64,000 nucleotides of DNA from an uncultured Pseudomonadota bacterium (GTDB lineage Bacteria; Pseudomonadota; Gammaproteobacteria; Steroidobacterales; Steroidobacteraceae): NCBI GenBank assembly GCA_903879335.1, contig CAIRLC010000011.1:82806-146805 (forward strand), read 5' to 3'. The translations under genes and the position numbers were made by a program. Below are positions 44,570 to 52,899 of the stretch, one piece after another (positions within the stretch are counted from its first letter, which is position 1; each line of letters opens with the position of its first letter). The notes below the pieces were generated by a model. It was not told the DNA's origin, searched no databases, and was given only the letters and a program-made list of their open reading frames with translations.

Positions 44570-44603
44570 ACCGGCTCTTCGGTCCTAGGACCGAAGAGCC
44601 GGT
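44570..44603. terminator. Perfect 34-bp palindromic bidirectional terminator
   Basis: A self-complementary sequence with 17-bp arms, centred on CCTAGG, lies between the convergent LigN-like and LigF-like genes. It is followed by TTTGAG on the plus strand and preceded by TGACG. Perfect symmetry and position fit a shared terminator, though T runs are short. Confidence 0.7.
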
Positions 44604-44629
44604 TTGAGTCCGCAGGTTGTGGTGCGAGC

Positions 44630-45388
44630 TCAGCGAGCATGGCCTGTGAATGTGCGCAGGCCTGGGGCGGTCCTGTCCTCACCCGCTAAGGCCTTGGCAA
44701 CCGCAGGACGCGCGTTCATGCGCTCCCGCCATTCCACCAGTTTCGGACAACGCGTCGCAATTTCCATCTCAGGGAACATGCGCTCGACCATCATTCCGCA
44801 CATTGAATAGAAATTGATGTCCGCGAGCGTGTAGGCATCGCCAGCGATCCATCGCGTCTTATGCAACTGCGCCTCGACCTTATCGACGGCATAAATAATC
44901 TTTTCCGTCGCATGCGCAAGATCTGCTTCACTAAAGCCCGAGCGTGCCGTTTGCCATTTCTTGCGCTGGTCCGGGAGTGGAATGCGCTCCATCAGTTGCT
45001 CGAATTCGCCGCTTTGGATGTTGCGCGCAATCACACCGACCATTCGATGCCAACCGTGCATCGACACATAGTTCATCACATGTTCATCGACAAATTTATT
45101 CCAATACCGCATGCGGGCTGCGCCGATGGCGTCCCGTGGTCGCAGTGGCGTATCCGGAAAGACGTCCTCTAAGTACTCGTTGATCACCGTGGTGTGGGTG
45201 ATGATAGTGCCGTCGTGGTCAAGCACCGGCACCTGCCCTTCAGGATTAATCGCAACAAACCACTCCGAATGCTGCTCGAATTTATGCAAATCGACGTAGA
45301 TACTTTCAAACGGCAGCGCCTTCTCGTGCAGCGGGATGATCGACTTCAGCGAATTCGCAGCAGGTTCGGCGTGGTAATACTTCAGCAT
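44630..45388 (-). CDS. LigF-like glutathione S-transferase (beta-etherase)
   Basis: A 252-residue glutathione transferase resembling LigF, which breaks the beta-aryl-ether bond and forms a glutathione thioether. Matching features are AANSLKSIIPLHEKAL with candidate catalytic Ser13, KFEQHSEWFVAINPEGQVPVL, NEYLEDVFPDTPLRP, and IPLPDQRKKWQTARSGF in the helical C-terminal domain. The N-terminal thioredoxin-like domain covers residues 1-80. It is the last gene of the minus-strand operon of glutathione transferases. Its likely substrates are the alpha-keto beta-ethers produced by the SDRs next door. Stereochemistry cannot be told from sequence. Confidence 0.82.
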   Translation of the reverse strand: MLKYYHAEPAANSLKSIIPLHEKALPFESIYVDLHKFEQHSEWFVAINPEGQVPVLDHDGTIITHTTVINEYLEDVFPDTPLRPRDAIGAARMRYWNKFVDEHVMNYVSMHGWHRMVGVIARNIQSGEFEQLMERIPLPDQRKKWQTARSGFSEADLAHATEKIIYAVDKVEAQLHKTRWIAGDAYTLADINFYSMCGMMVERMFPEMEIATRCPKLVEWRERMNARPAVAKALAGEDRTAPGLRTFTGHAR

Positions 45389-45505
45389 GGTGACGTCCTA
45401 TCGTGGAATGAGTGCACCCAACAGGCCACCGTCGACGGTGATCGGTTCGGAGATTGTGTGATTGGGCTGTTCAGGCCTTAAGAAACGATTGCGCGGCCAG
45501 TTCGG

Positions 45506-46375
45506 TCACTTGAAGCCTAAGACACGTGCGGCATTCTCTTTCAGCAAGCCAGGCATCACCTCATCTTTAAAGCCCACTTGCTGTGCGATCTCAATCCATT
45601 TTTCCGGACGGATCAGCGGGAAGTCCGAGCCAAACAACATCTTCTTTCGCAGTTGTCCATTCGCATATTGAATGATCTGAGGCTGAAAGTACTTCGGACT
45701 CCAGCCCGACAAGTCGATATAGACATTCTCTTTATGCAAGGCCATGGACAGGCTCTCATCGACCCATGGCCAACTCGGATGCGCGAGGATGATCTTCATG
45801 TCCGGAAAATCGACCGCGACATCGTCAATCAACATGGGCTGACCCCACTTTAGACGTACGCCGCCTCCACCGCGCATACCGGTGCCCATTCCAGAGTGAC
45901 CCGTATGAAATATGGCCGGTAACTTGTACTCGGCGATCACTTCATACAGCGGGTATCCAATTCGGTCCGCCGGATGGATGTCCTGCATGATGCCGTGGAA
46001 TTTAAAACCACGGACGCCATGATTTTCGATCAGATCACGCGCCTCGCGGGCGCCCAATTTACCTTTGCGAGGATCAATCGAGGCAAACGGGATCACGATA
46101 TCGCTGTTTTGTGCAGCGAATTCCGCGATCTCATAATTGCTAACCCGCTTCGCACCGATGCTGCTCTCGCAGTCCACCGTAAAGAGGCAGAACGCGATCG
46201 ACTGACTGCGATAGTGCTCAATGATTTCCGGAATGCTCGGCCGCTGTCGGGGCGCTTTAAAATAAGCCGACGCCGCATCAAAGAATTTCCCCATCACGGG
46301 GTCTTCCGGATCATGGCAGGAGACCTCGGCATGGACGTGCATGTCGATGGCGTGAATTTTCGTTAGATCTATCAT
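45506..46375 (-). CDS. Amidohydrolase-family hydrolase (AH2/TIM-barrel type)
   Basis: A 289-residue metal-dependent amidohydrolase. Metal ligands are visible in IDMHVHAE (HxH), FKFHGIMQ, FHTGHSGMG, ILAHPSWPW and LFGSDFP. The ATG at 46375 has GGAG eight bases upstream; earlier in-frame codons give an unlikely extension. It keeps the HxH motif that LigW lacks, so hydrolysis is more likely than decarboxylation. Relatives occur as 4-hydroxyphenyl-beta-ketoacyl-CoA hydrolases in hydroxycinnamate degradation. It lies between two glutathione transferase genes, so it may process a thioester or a product of ether cleavage. The exact reaction is uncertain. Confidence 0.75.
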   Translation of the reverse strand: MIDLTKIHAIDMHVHAEVSCHDPEDPVMGKFFDAASAYFKAPRQRPSIPEIIEHYRSQSIAFCLFTVDCESSIGAKRVSNYEIAEFAAQNSDIVIPFASIDPRKGKLGAREARDLIENHGVRGFKFHGIMQDIHPADRIGYPLYEVIAEYKLPAIFHTGHSGMGTGMRGGGGVRLKWGQPMLIDDVAVDFPDMKIILAHPSWPWVDESLSMALHKENVYIDLSGWSPKYFQPQIIQYANGQLRKKMLFGSDFPLIRPEKWIEIAQQVGFKDEVMPGLLKENAARVLGFK

Positions 46376-46523
46376 TGACGGTCTCCAGTCCAAAAAAGGC
46401 ACGTCACGGATGCGTAACGGTTGATGCATTCTGGCAGAGTCTAGTTTTGCTCAGGGCTCGGTATTCAAACAGTATCTCCGCTGGCACCACAACCGCACCG
46501 CATCCGAGAAATCCGAATACGCC

Positions 46524-47186
46524 TCAGGAGAGCATTTTCGGCCCTGACTTTTTCGCTTCTTCGATTTCGCGAGCTCGGTCTCGTTTAATCGGAATGTCCC
46601 GGCCCGCTTGCACCGCAGGACGGCTGCCCACCAGCGCGAGCCAACGCTGCAGATGGGGGAATTCTTCGACGCTCACGCCCGACCACTCGTAACCCGACAC
46701 CCATGGCCAGAGCGCGATATCCGCGATGGAATACTCCCCGGCGATATATTCATGGGTCGCGAGTTGCTTATCTAAGACGCCGAACAGGCGAGTCACTTCA
46801 CGCTGATAGCGGTCGATGGCAGGCTGAATTTTTTCTGGAAAATACCGCAAAAAGACGTTGGCCTGACCCATCATTGGACCCACTGCGGACATCTGGAACA
46901 TCAACCACTGGATCACGCGGCTGCGGCCCTTGGGGTCGGTTGGGAGCAATTTTCCGGTCTTCTCCGCCAGATAAATCAGGATCGCGCCCGACTCGAATAA
47001 GCTGAAGTCCCCATCCACCAATGCGGGTATGCGTCCATTCGGATTGATGTTCACGTACCAATCCGACTTTTGCTCGTTCGTCGCGAAATCAATGACGCGC
47101 ACGTCGTATGGGATACCCAATTCTTCGAGGGCGATTGAAATTTTCCAGCCATTCGGCGTTGCCGCGGTATACAGAGTCATCCTCAT
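46524..47186 (-). CDS. Nu-class glutathione S-transferase
   Basis: A 220-residue glutathione transferase with the Nu-class (YghU/YfcG-like) mark TPNGWK at residues 10-15 and the following segment [38 protein letters not shown]. The C-terminal domain shows [28 protein letters not shown]. In Novosphingobium a Nu-class enzyme removes glutathione from the beta-etherase product and replaces LigG. Here it lies in the same operon as LigF-like and Bae-like transferases, so the same job is likely. It also resembles general disulfide-bond reductases; the operon context favours the lignin role. Confidence 0.82.
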   Translation of the reverse strand: MRMTLYTAATPNGWKISIALEELGIPYDVRVIDFATNEQKSDWYVNINPNGRIPALVDGDFSLFESGAILIYLAEKTGKLLPTDPKGRSRVIQWLMFQMSAVGPMMGQANVFLRYFPEKIQPAIDRYQREVTRLFGVLDKQLATHEYIAGEYSIADIALWPWVSGYEWSGVSVEEFPHLQRWLALVGSRPAVQAGRDIPIKRDRAREIEEAKKSGPKMLS

Positions 47187-47288
47187 GATCTAGCCCTCAA
47201 TAAGTCGTACGTGGATCTCTAATCGGGTTGAGAATCCCTGTGGCCTCACGGGGCTCACCAGGGGTCCGCTGTCGGCATCGGTTCAGCT

Positions 47289-48044
47289 TCAGCCCCAACG
47301 ATTAATTTCAGGACCAGGTGCCCAGCAACGCTCGGGCGCCGCCACCGAGGCCAACGCCAGCGCTTTTTGGACGGCGGGGCGCGCCTTAACGCGGTCCATC
47401 CAGGCCTGAGTGCGTGGCGCCGCCTCGAAGGCGGCCGGAACGAGCTCAGTCATGCCAGCAAGCCAGGCATAGCTTTCAAGGTCGGCGATCGAGAAGTCAC
47501 CCATCAGCCAATCACGACCGTTGAGCCGTGCTTCAATCTTTGCGACCGTTTGAATGATCTTATTTTCGCTGTCAGCGATTTTTTCGGCGTGGCTATGGCC
47601 TGCTACCGCGGCATCCCACCGCGCCCGTAGGTCAACACTCTCGATCGCATCGAGCGCCGCCGGGAACGCGCGCGGCGGATAGGCTTTACACCCTAAATAG
47701 GCAGCCGCGGGAGCCGTCCGCTCGATGATTTGTCGGCACCACGCCATCATCGACCAACGTTCATAGGGGTCCGCCGGCCGTAGCGCCGTGCCGTGACCGA
47801 TGTCGTCGAGGTAACACGCCACGAAGACCGAATCGGTTAATGCTTCACCATTCACCACGAGCACGGGACCCTCGCCCTCAACCCCCATGGCAAGTTCGGG
47901 TTGTCTCGCAACCGCGAGCTGATGCCGCTCAGCCTTGGTCAGGTCGATGGCGACCAAGTGCGCGTCCACCGATTTTTCAAATAAGGCGGCCAAAACAGTC
48001 AGTGACGGTCCGTTCGGTTCGCCGTGATACAGCGTCGTGCTCAT
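47289..48044 (-). CDS. LigF/Bae-like glutathione S-transferase subunit
   Basis: A 251-residue glutathione transferase with the motif YHGEPNGPSLTVLAALFEKS, equivalent to YHxEPxANS in its neighbours but with Pro where they have Asn; Ser14 remains. The thioredoxin-like half is less conserved, and the usual WFxxINPxGQVP is changed to LAVARQPELAMGVEGEGPVL. This suggests a weakened glutathione site or a subunit role. Its start overlaps the stop of the next transferase gene upstream (48041-48826) by 4 bp. That resembles the heterodimeric beta-etherase pairs BaeA/BaeB. Heterodimer formation is inference from overlap and asymmetry. Confidence 0.75.
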   Translation of the reverse strand: MSTTLYHGEPNGPSLTVLAALFEKSVDAHLVAIDLTKAERHQLAVARQPELAMGVEGEGPVLVVNGEALTDSVFVACYLDDIGHGTALRPADPYERWSMMAWCRQIIERTAPAAAYLGCKAYPPRAFPAALDAIESVDLRARWDAAVAGHSHAEKIADSENKIIQTVAKIEARLNGRDWLMGDFSIADLESYAWLAGMTELVPAAFEAAPRTQAWMDRVKARPAVQKALALASVAAPERCWAPGPEINRWG

Positions 48045-48826
48045 GATTGATTGCCCCCACCGATATGCGGCTGCTCAAGAATGGACACCCGTTTGACCAT
48101 GGCCGTACGACCCATGGCCCAGCAGGCCTTTGTCGCCGGCCGGGCATAGATGGCCCGCAGCCAGCGCAAAATATTGGGGGTGAGTTCGTCGTTGGATAAG
48201 GTGGGCTGCGCCAAAGGCAACGCGTAGGCGAGATTGAAGCCGTTCACATCGGCGAGTGAATAGTTATCGCTCGCCAGCCACTCGCGCTCCGACAATGCCT
48301 GCTCGAGCATACGTATACCGAGCGCGACGCGCCGCTGGGACTCTGCCATCTCTTCCTCACTAAAGAGGCCGTAAATCGCTTTCTTCCAGGCCACGCGACG
48401 TTCGGGTAACGGTATCCGCTCGATCGCGGCCGTCAGTACGTCTGGATCCTTCGCGCGGACTGCGGGCCCAACGAACACACTCCATCCAATCATGGAGAAG
48501 CTTGGGGCTAGCCATTGGTCCATGAACTTCATCCACCAACGGACACGCCATCGCGCCTGTGCATCGGTGGGCATGAGTTGCGGACCGTCGAAGGCTTCAT
48601 CGACGTATTCCATGATGGCCGTCGATTCCGTGAGTACCCGGTGACCATGGGTCATCGCCGGGATAGTTCCCTGCGGATTCACGGCCAAATAGTCTGGTTT
48701 GTGCTGGTCGAAGCTGAGGAGATCCAAATAGTGACTGTTAAAAGCCACCCCCTTCTCCATCAGTGCCAACATGGGTTTGCCCGAATTCGCGTTCGGCTCC
48801 CAGTGATACAGCGTCACGTCAGTCAT
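48041..48826 (-). CDS. LigF/Bae-like glutathione S-transferase (beta-etherase)
   Basis: A 261-residue glutathione transferase. The N-terminal domain has YHWEPNANSGKPMLALMEKG with candidate Ser15, then FDQHKPDYLAVNPQGTIPAM and STAIMEYVDEAFDGPQL. The C-terminal domain holds RWWMKFMDQWLAPSFSMIGW and RIPLPERRVAWKKAIYGLF, similar to LigF. It is the first gene of the operon of transferases and amidohydrolase. A G5 run lies seven bases before the ATG. Upstream lies a TTGTATGTGTT box. It is coupled to the transferase gene that follows, and likely cleaves beta-aryl ethers with it. Confidence 0.8.
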   Translation of the reverse strand: MTDVTLYHWEPNANSGKPMLALMEKGVAFNSHYLDLLSFDQHKPDYLAVNPQGTIPAMTHGHRVLTESTAIMEYVDEAFDGPQLMPTDAQARWRVRWWMKFMDQWLAPSFSMIGWSVFVGPAVRAKDPDVLTAAIERIPLPERRVAWKKAIYGLFSEEEMAESQRRVALGIRMLEQALSEREWLASDNYSLADVNGFNLAYALPLAQPTLSNDELTPNILRWLRAIYARPATKACWAMGRTAMVKRVSILEQPHIGGGNQS

Positions 48827-48843
48827 TCGACCGCCCCCTTTTT

Positions 48844-48860
48844 TTGTATGTGTTGCTTAC
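48844..48860. promoter_or_regulatory. TTGTATGTGTT box upstream of the GST operon
   Basis: TTGTATGTGTTGCTTAC lies 18 bp before the first glutathione transferase start. The first 11 bases are identical to 42651-42661 upstream of the LigD-like genes, which suggests one regulator for dehydrogenases and etherases. The right arm of the inverted repeat is not kept here. The surrounding gap (48827-49095) holds no supported gene. Confidence 0.5.
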
Positions 48861-49095
48861 CATTCCAAAGAAGCGATGGTCAAGCGATATCCCTTGGCGT
48901 GGCCCTGTTCGAGCCCACTGCCGCCCGCACCGGTTCCGCCCAATCGGCGGTACGGCGAGAACGGGCGTCCCACGCACGAACCGACGAACTCATCTTGCGG
49001 CCGAATCCGACCGCAATCTCAACCCTGACTGCACTAAGGTCCATTTCCCTCTCGCACGAGGATGCAGTGCATGCTGGCGTCGGCCGAGGTCAGCC

Positions 49096-50883
49096 CTAGA
49101 GCGGCGCATCCATCCAAGGCAACGTGCAGCGCCCAGCGCGAAGCAATTCCAGGCGATAGTTCGTTTCCGGTAAGACGGAATCGAAAAAGTATTCGGCGGA
49201 GGAAAGCTTCTCTTGGCTAAATCGGTCATCCGTCGCGCGGGGTTCGCACACCCGCGCCGCACGGCACCAGAACGAGGCCATCAGGCCCAAGCCAACCAAG
49301 CGCAGGAAGTCGCCGCCAACCTTCAGGGGAAACTCAGGATCAAGGGCGGCGGACTCACTGACAAAATCGGTGATCTGCACAATCTCGGCATGCAATTGGT
49401 GGAGTCGCTGTGCCAGACGCTGCACGCGGTGGCCGCACTCCTGAGCCTGAACCGATTCAGCGCTTAAATGAACCAACAGGCTCTTTAATTTCGCACCACC
49501 ATCAACGACCACTTTACGAACGACGAGATCGATCGCCTGCACGTCGTTGGTGCCCTCGTAGATCATCGCGATACGGCTATCTCGGACCGTTTGCTCGACG
49601 CCGTAATCTTCTAGATAGCCATAGCCGCCCCAGATTTGTAAGGCTTGGCTCGCGAGCTTGAAACCATTATCGGTATACATGGCTTTGATAATGGGCGTCA
49701 GCAGACTCACGTGGTCGTGGGATTCGCGGCGGCGTGTCTCGCTCGGATGATGCTCCGCCAGATCGAGCAAGTGAGCGGCCCAGTAGGCCATGGCCCGTTC
49801 AGCCTCGATCACGACTTTCATCTGCATCAGCGATCGACGTATCCCAGGATGCATGAGGATCGGTACAGCGGGCCCAGTGGGTGTGGCCATACCCGCCGGT
49901 GGCGGCGTGGTGAGGCGCATCTGCTTGCGCTCGGCCGCATACCGATAGGCGTTCTGATAGGCCGCTTCGGCGTGGCCTAAGCCCTGCATACCCACGTAAA
50001 GCCGCGCGGAGTTCATCATCACGAACATCGCCGCCAGGCCGCGGTTCGGCTCTCCCAATAGCCACCCCTGGGCGGCGTCGAAACGCATCACGCACGTTGC
50101 GCTGCCGTTGATCCCCATCTTGCGCTCTATGCCATCACAGTAGACGCCATTGACCGGGCCTGCGCCATCCGCACCTAGGCGCTTCGGTACAAGGAATAAC
50201 GAGATCCCGCGACTGCCCGCCGGTGCGTACGGCAGCCGAGCCAGTACCAAGTGGACGATATTCGGGGTGAGGTCATGCTCACCGCCAGATATGAAAATCT
50301 TCGTCCCGGTGAGCGCGTATCCGCCATCGGGGCCTTCAACGGCCTGCGTCTTGATTAGCCCTAAATCAGAGCCGGCGTGCGGTTCAGACAAACACATGGT
50401 CGCCAACCATTCGCCGCTGACCACTTTAGGCAAATAGGTGGCTTTTAAGGCATCAGTGCCGTGGTTTCGAATGCACTCGTAGGCGCCGTGGGCCAACCCC
50501 GGGTACATCGCCCACGCGTGGTTGGCGGCGTAACACATCTCGTAAAAGACGGCGTTCAGCAATTGCGGCAAACCTTGACCGCCGTCTTCTTCCGCACACG
50601 CGATCGTTGGCCATCCGGCATCACAAAATTGGCGGTACACGGCTGGAAAGGGCGTTGGGGTGCTGACCTGACCGGCGTTCCAATGACAGCCTTCCCGATC
50701 GCCGGTCGCGTTAGCGGGCGCGAGCACGTCTTCAGCAAAGCGCGCAGCCTCCGCCAATATGTCACGAACGCTATCGCCATCTAGCGAGGCGAAAGCCGGG
50801 ATCTCACGCCAGTCGCGCGCAGCGCCAACCCACTCGTCTATGACAAATTGCATCTCGCGCAGAGGCGCGGAATACCGCCACAT
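49096..50883 (-). CDS. Acyl-CoA dehydrogenase (extended, DmdC-like type)
   Basis: A 595-residue flavin acyl-CoA dehydrogenase, longer than the classic 380 residues because it has an N-terminal cap and a C-terminal extra domain (about residues 460-590). Features are CLSEPHAGSDLG, ALTGTKIFISGGEHD, and the FAD-interface segment QALQIWGGYGYLEDYGVEQTVRDSRIAMIYEGTNDVQA. The ATG at 50883 is favoured because GGAG ends six bases upstream, whereas it touches the ATG at 50889. Upstream is a copy of the box found before the hydratase-lyase gene. Oxidation of a phenylpropanoyl-CoA such as dihydroferuloyl-CoA is a fair inference. Confidence 0.85.
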   Translation of the reverse strand: MWRYSAPLREMQFVIDEWVGAARDWREIPAFASLDGDSVRDILAEAARFAEDVLAPANATGDREGCHWNAGQVSTPTPFPAVYRQFCDAGWPTIACAEEDGGQGLPQLLNAVFYEMCYAANHAWAMYPGLAHGAYECIRNHGTDALKATYLPKVVSGEWLATMCLSEPHAGSDLGLIKTQAVEGPDGGYALTGTKIFISGGEHDLTPNIVHLVLARLPYAPAGSRGISLFLVPKRLGADGAGPVNGVYCDGIERKMGINGSATCVMRFDAAQGWLLGEPNRGLAAMFVMMNSARLYVGMQGLGHAEAAYQNAYRYAAERKQMRLTTPPPAGMATPTGPAVPILMHPGIRRSLMQMKVVIEAERAMAYWAAHLLDLAEHHPSETRRRESHDHVSLLTPIIKAMYTDNGFKLASQALQIWGGYGYLEDYGVEQTVRDSRIAMIYEGTNDVQAIDLVVRKVVVDGGAKLKSLLVHLSAESVQAQECGHRVQRLAQRLHQLHAEIVQITDFVSESAALDPEFPLKVGGDFLRLVGLGLMASFWCRAARVCEPRATDDRFSQEKLSSAEYFFDSVLPETNYRLELLRAGRCTLPWMDAPL

Positions 50884-50981
50884 CAGCATCTCCTTCCGTC
50901 CAATCAGCGCGTGGCCCAGCAGGACACCGCAACGCGTCAGCCAAACCGTCGAGATTTCACTGTATACCGGATTCTAAATCG

Positions 50982-51003
50982 CTATACCATATAACAATCT
51001 AGA
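50982..51003. promoter_or_regulatory. Shared operator-like box before the acyl-CoA dehydrogenase gene
   Basis: Read on the minus strand: TCTAGATTGTTATAT followed by GGTATAG, about 100 bp upstream of the dehydrogenase start. It matches 32120-32141 at about 18 of 22 positions and has the same orientation relative to its gene, except that the hydratase-lyase is on the plus strand. Confidence 0.6.
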
Positions 51004-51130
51004 TTGCGGTCGAACGGTTCGCGAGTCCCGGGCGCCTACCCATCCATCGATCCGGATCTGGAGTTGACTCGGGTAACTTCCGCCTGCAATTTACAGACCC
51101 TGATCTCGACCACAGACGGAAAATTGCATC

Positions 51131-51760
51131 ATGGCGGGCCCGTCAAGCCGTTCAGAACGTGGACCTCAGCAGGTCAATCGGTGGACCTGGGCCCTCATGA
51201 TCGGCTTGGCTGCCTGCATCGGTATTGCGCTGGCCACCGCGCTTGGGCTGGGCTCGCCGCCAGTCGCTCGGGTCACTGGCGACTTCAGTGACCTGATGTA
51301 CACCTCCGGCGAAGCCCTCACTCGTAGCAAGGCGGCATCGACCATCAAGTTGGTGGCCTACGGCTACACCGCTTGTCCGGACGCCTGTCCGGCCACCTTG
51401 ACCAAAATGCATGGGGTGCTTGAGGCGCTCGGCGTAGAAGGCGAGCGGATTAGCCCGCTATTCGTGACGCTCGATCCCGACCATGACACGAACGCCATCC
51501 TGGAAGCCTACGTCCATCACTTCGATCCACGCATTCAGGGGCTTACCGGCGAGCGGTCGAAATTGCAGCACAGTGCCGAGCGACTGAACGCTTTGCCGGT
51601 CGATACGGTTGCCAAGACCACCCCGGACGGTGGACCTAACCATGCCGTTCGTTTGTATCTGTTATCGGCACACAATGAATTACTGCGGACGTATGAACTG
51701 GAGGATTCAACGCACCTCATCGCAGCGGATATCCAGCGTCGATTGGCGCCGCGCGGTTAA
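51131..51760 (+). CDS. SCO1/SenC-family copper chaperone-like protein
   Basis: A 209-residue protein anchored by one N-terminal membrane helix (about residues 20-40) with a periplasmic thioredoxin-like domain. The copper motif is CPDACP (Cys82, Cys86), with the third ligand at His171 in GPNHAVRLYLL; the segment FVTLDPDHDT is characteristic. Such proteins deliver copper to the Cu-A site of cytochrome oxidase or act in thiol redox balance. No oxidase genes are in the window. A short unrelated gap follows before the DUF481 gene. Confidence 0.88.
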   Translation: MAGPSSRSERGPQQVNRWTWALMIGLAACIGIALATALGLGSPPVARVTGDFSDLMYTSGEALTRSKAASTIKLVAYGYTACPDACPATLTKMHGVLEALGVEGERISPLFVTLDPDHDTNAILEAYVHHFDPRIQGLTGERSKLQHSAERLNALPVDTVAKTTPDGGPNHAVRLYLLSAHNELLRTYELEDSTHLIAADIQRRLAPRG

Positions 51761-52055
51761 GGATCTTTCGCGGAACCCGTATGCGCCTAAGACGCCATTC
51801 CCCGTTTTGAGCGCCGCTAAGACCGAAGCCACCGTCGCAGCGGACCGATCACACGGCAGTTGCGCGAGGCACCAATAGCCCTCAAGTGAGGCTTAGCGGT
51901 ACCATATTGGCGTGTTCCGACGATCTCTGGCGCCGCCGACGCGCGACGAATCAACCACCGCGTCCGCCGCTCGTCGAGCGACTCGCTCCGACCTAGGACA
52001 CCGCTCGCCACCCCTCGGCGATCGAATCACTCCATCCACCCGAGAACCCTTCGCC

Positions 52056-52883
52056 ATGAGACCTATGACAGCCGTATTGAATATCCTCGGTGTGGCGTTC
52101 GTTCTGACCACAGGCGTGGCCGCGGCGGATGGACTCGAGTCGTCCGATCAGAGTCATTTAGCGGCGCTTGCAGAGCCACTGCCCACCCCGGCGCAACCGG
52201 AGACCTGGGTCGGTTCTGGGCAAGGCGGGTTACTCATTACCTCGGGAAACACGCCGGCGCTCACCATCAATGGCAAGCTCGACCTGTCTCATAGCCATGG
52301 CGGCTGGAAACAAGCCGTCTTTGCGTCAGCACTGTACGGTCGAAACCAAGGCCAAATGAACGGCGAACGCGGTGAGTTTCGCTATCAGCTTGACCGTCAA
52401 ATCGAGGGACGGAATTACTGGTTTACAGGCCTTGATGCGGTGCGGGATTTGTTCAGCGGCTACAGCGTTCGCGTCACCGTCTCGACTGGCCTTGGCCGAC
52501 GCTTTGTAGACTCGGATACGGCAAAACTGTCCGCCAATGTCGGTGTCGGCTATGAGGTGTTTGCCGAACAAGACTTGATTCGTGACGATTCGGGCAATCT
52601 CATTGGGCGCGTCAACGGACCAACCGTCCACGGCATTGCCGCTACCTTTGGCCTGAAAGGCGAGCGACGACTCACCGCGAATACCTCGCTTCAGGAGAAT
52701 CTCGCGATCACCTCGGCCACGGGTAAAACGTCGATCGCGAGCGACTTGGCGCTGCACATCAGTCTCGGTAACCGTCTCGCCCTCAGTGTCGGTTATGACC
52801 TGCGCGCCAACACCAATCCGCCCTTAGGCGCGAAAAAAATCGATCAAGGCACCACGCTCAACGTGGTCTACGCGTTGCACTGA
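52056..52883 (+). CDS. DUF481/YdiY-like outer-membrane barrel protein
   Basis: A 275-residue protein with a signal peptide (about residues 1-23, ending in GVAAAD). The sequence GSGQGGLLITSGNTPALTINGKLDLSH is the typical DUF481 opening. Strand-rich repeats follow and the C-terminus LNVVYALH lacks the usual terminal Phe. An ATG at 52056 begins the signal peptide; the longer open frame upstream is arginine-rich and not protein-like. These proteins form salt-induced or uncharacterised outer-membrane barrels. Function here is unknown. Confidence 0.78.
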   Translation: MRPMTAVLNILGVAFVLTTGVAAADGLESSDQSHLAALAEPLPTPAQPETWVGSGQGGLLITSGNTPALTINGKLDLSHSHGGWKQAVFASALYGRNQGQMNGERGEFRYQLDRQIEGRNYWFTGLDAVRDLFSGYSVRVTVSTGLGRRFVDSDTAKLSANVGVGYEVFAEQDLIRDDSGNLIGRVNGPTVHGIAATFGLKGERRLTANTSLQENLAITSATGKTSIASDLALHISLGNRLALSVGYDLRANTNPPLGAKKIDQGTTLNVVYALH

Positions 52884-52899
52884 TCGGTTGAGGCGCGCG

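Noticed and set aside
51912..52055. N-terminal extension of the DUF481 gene
   Set aside because: The text is Arg/Ser/Thr-rich and not conserved in style; the signal peptide starts at 52056.
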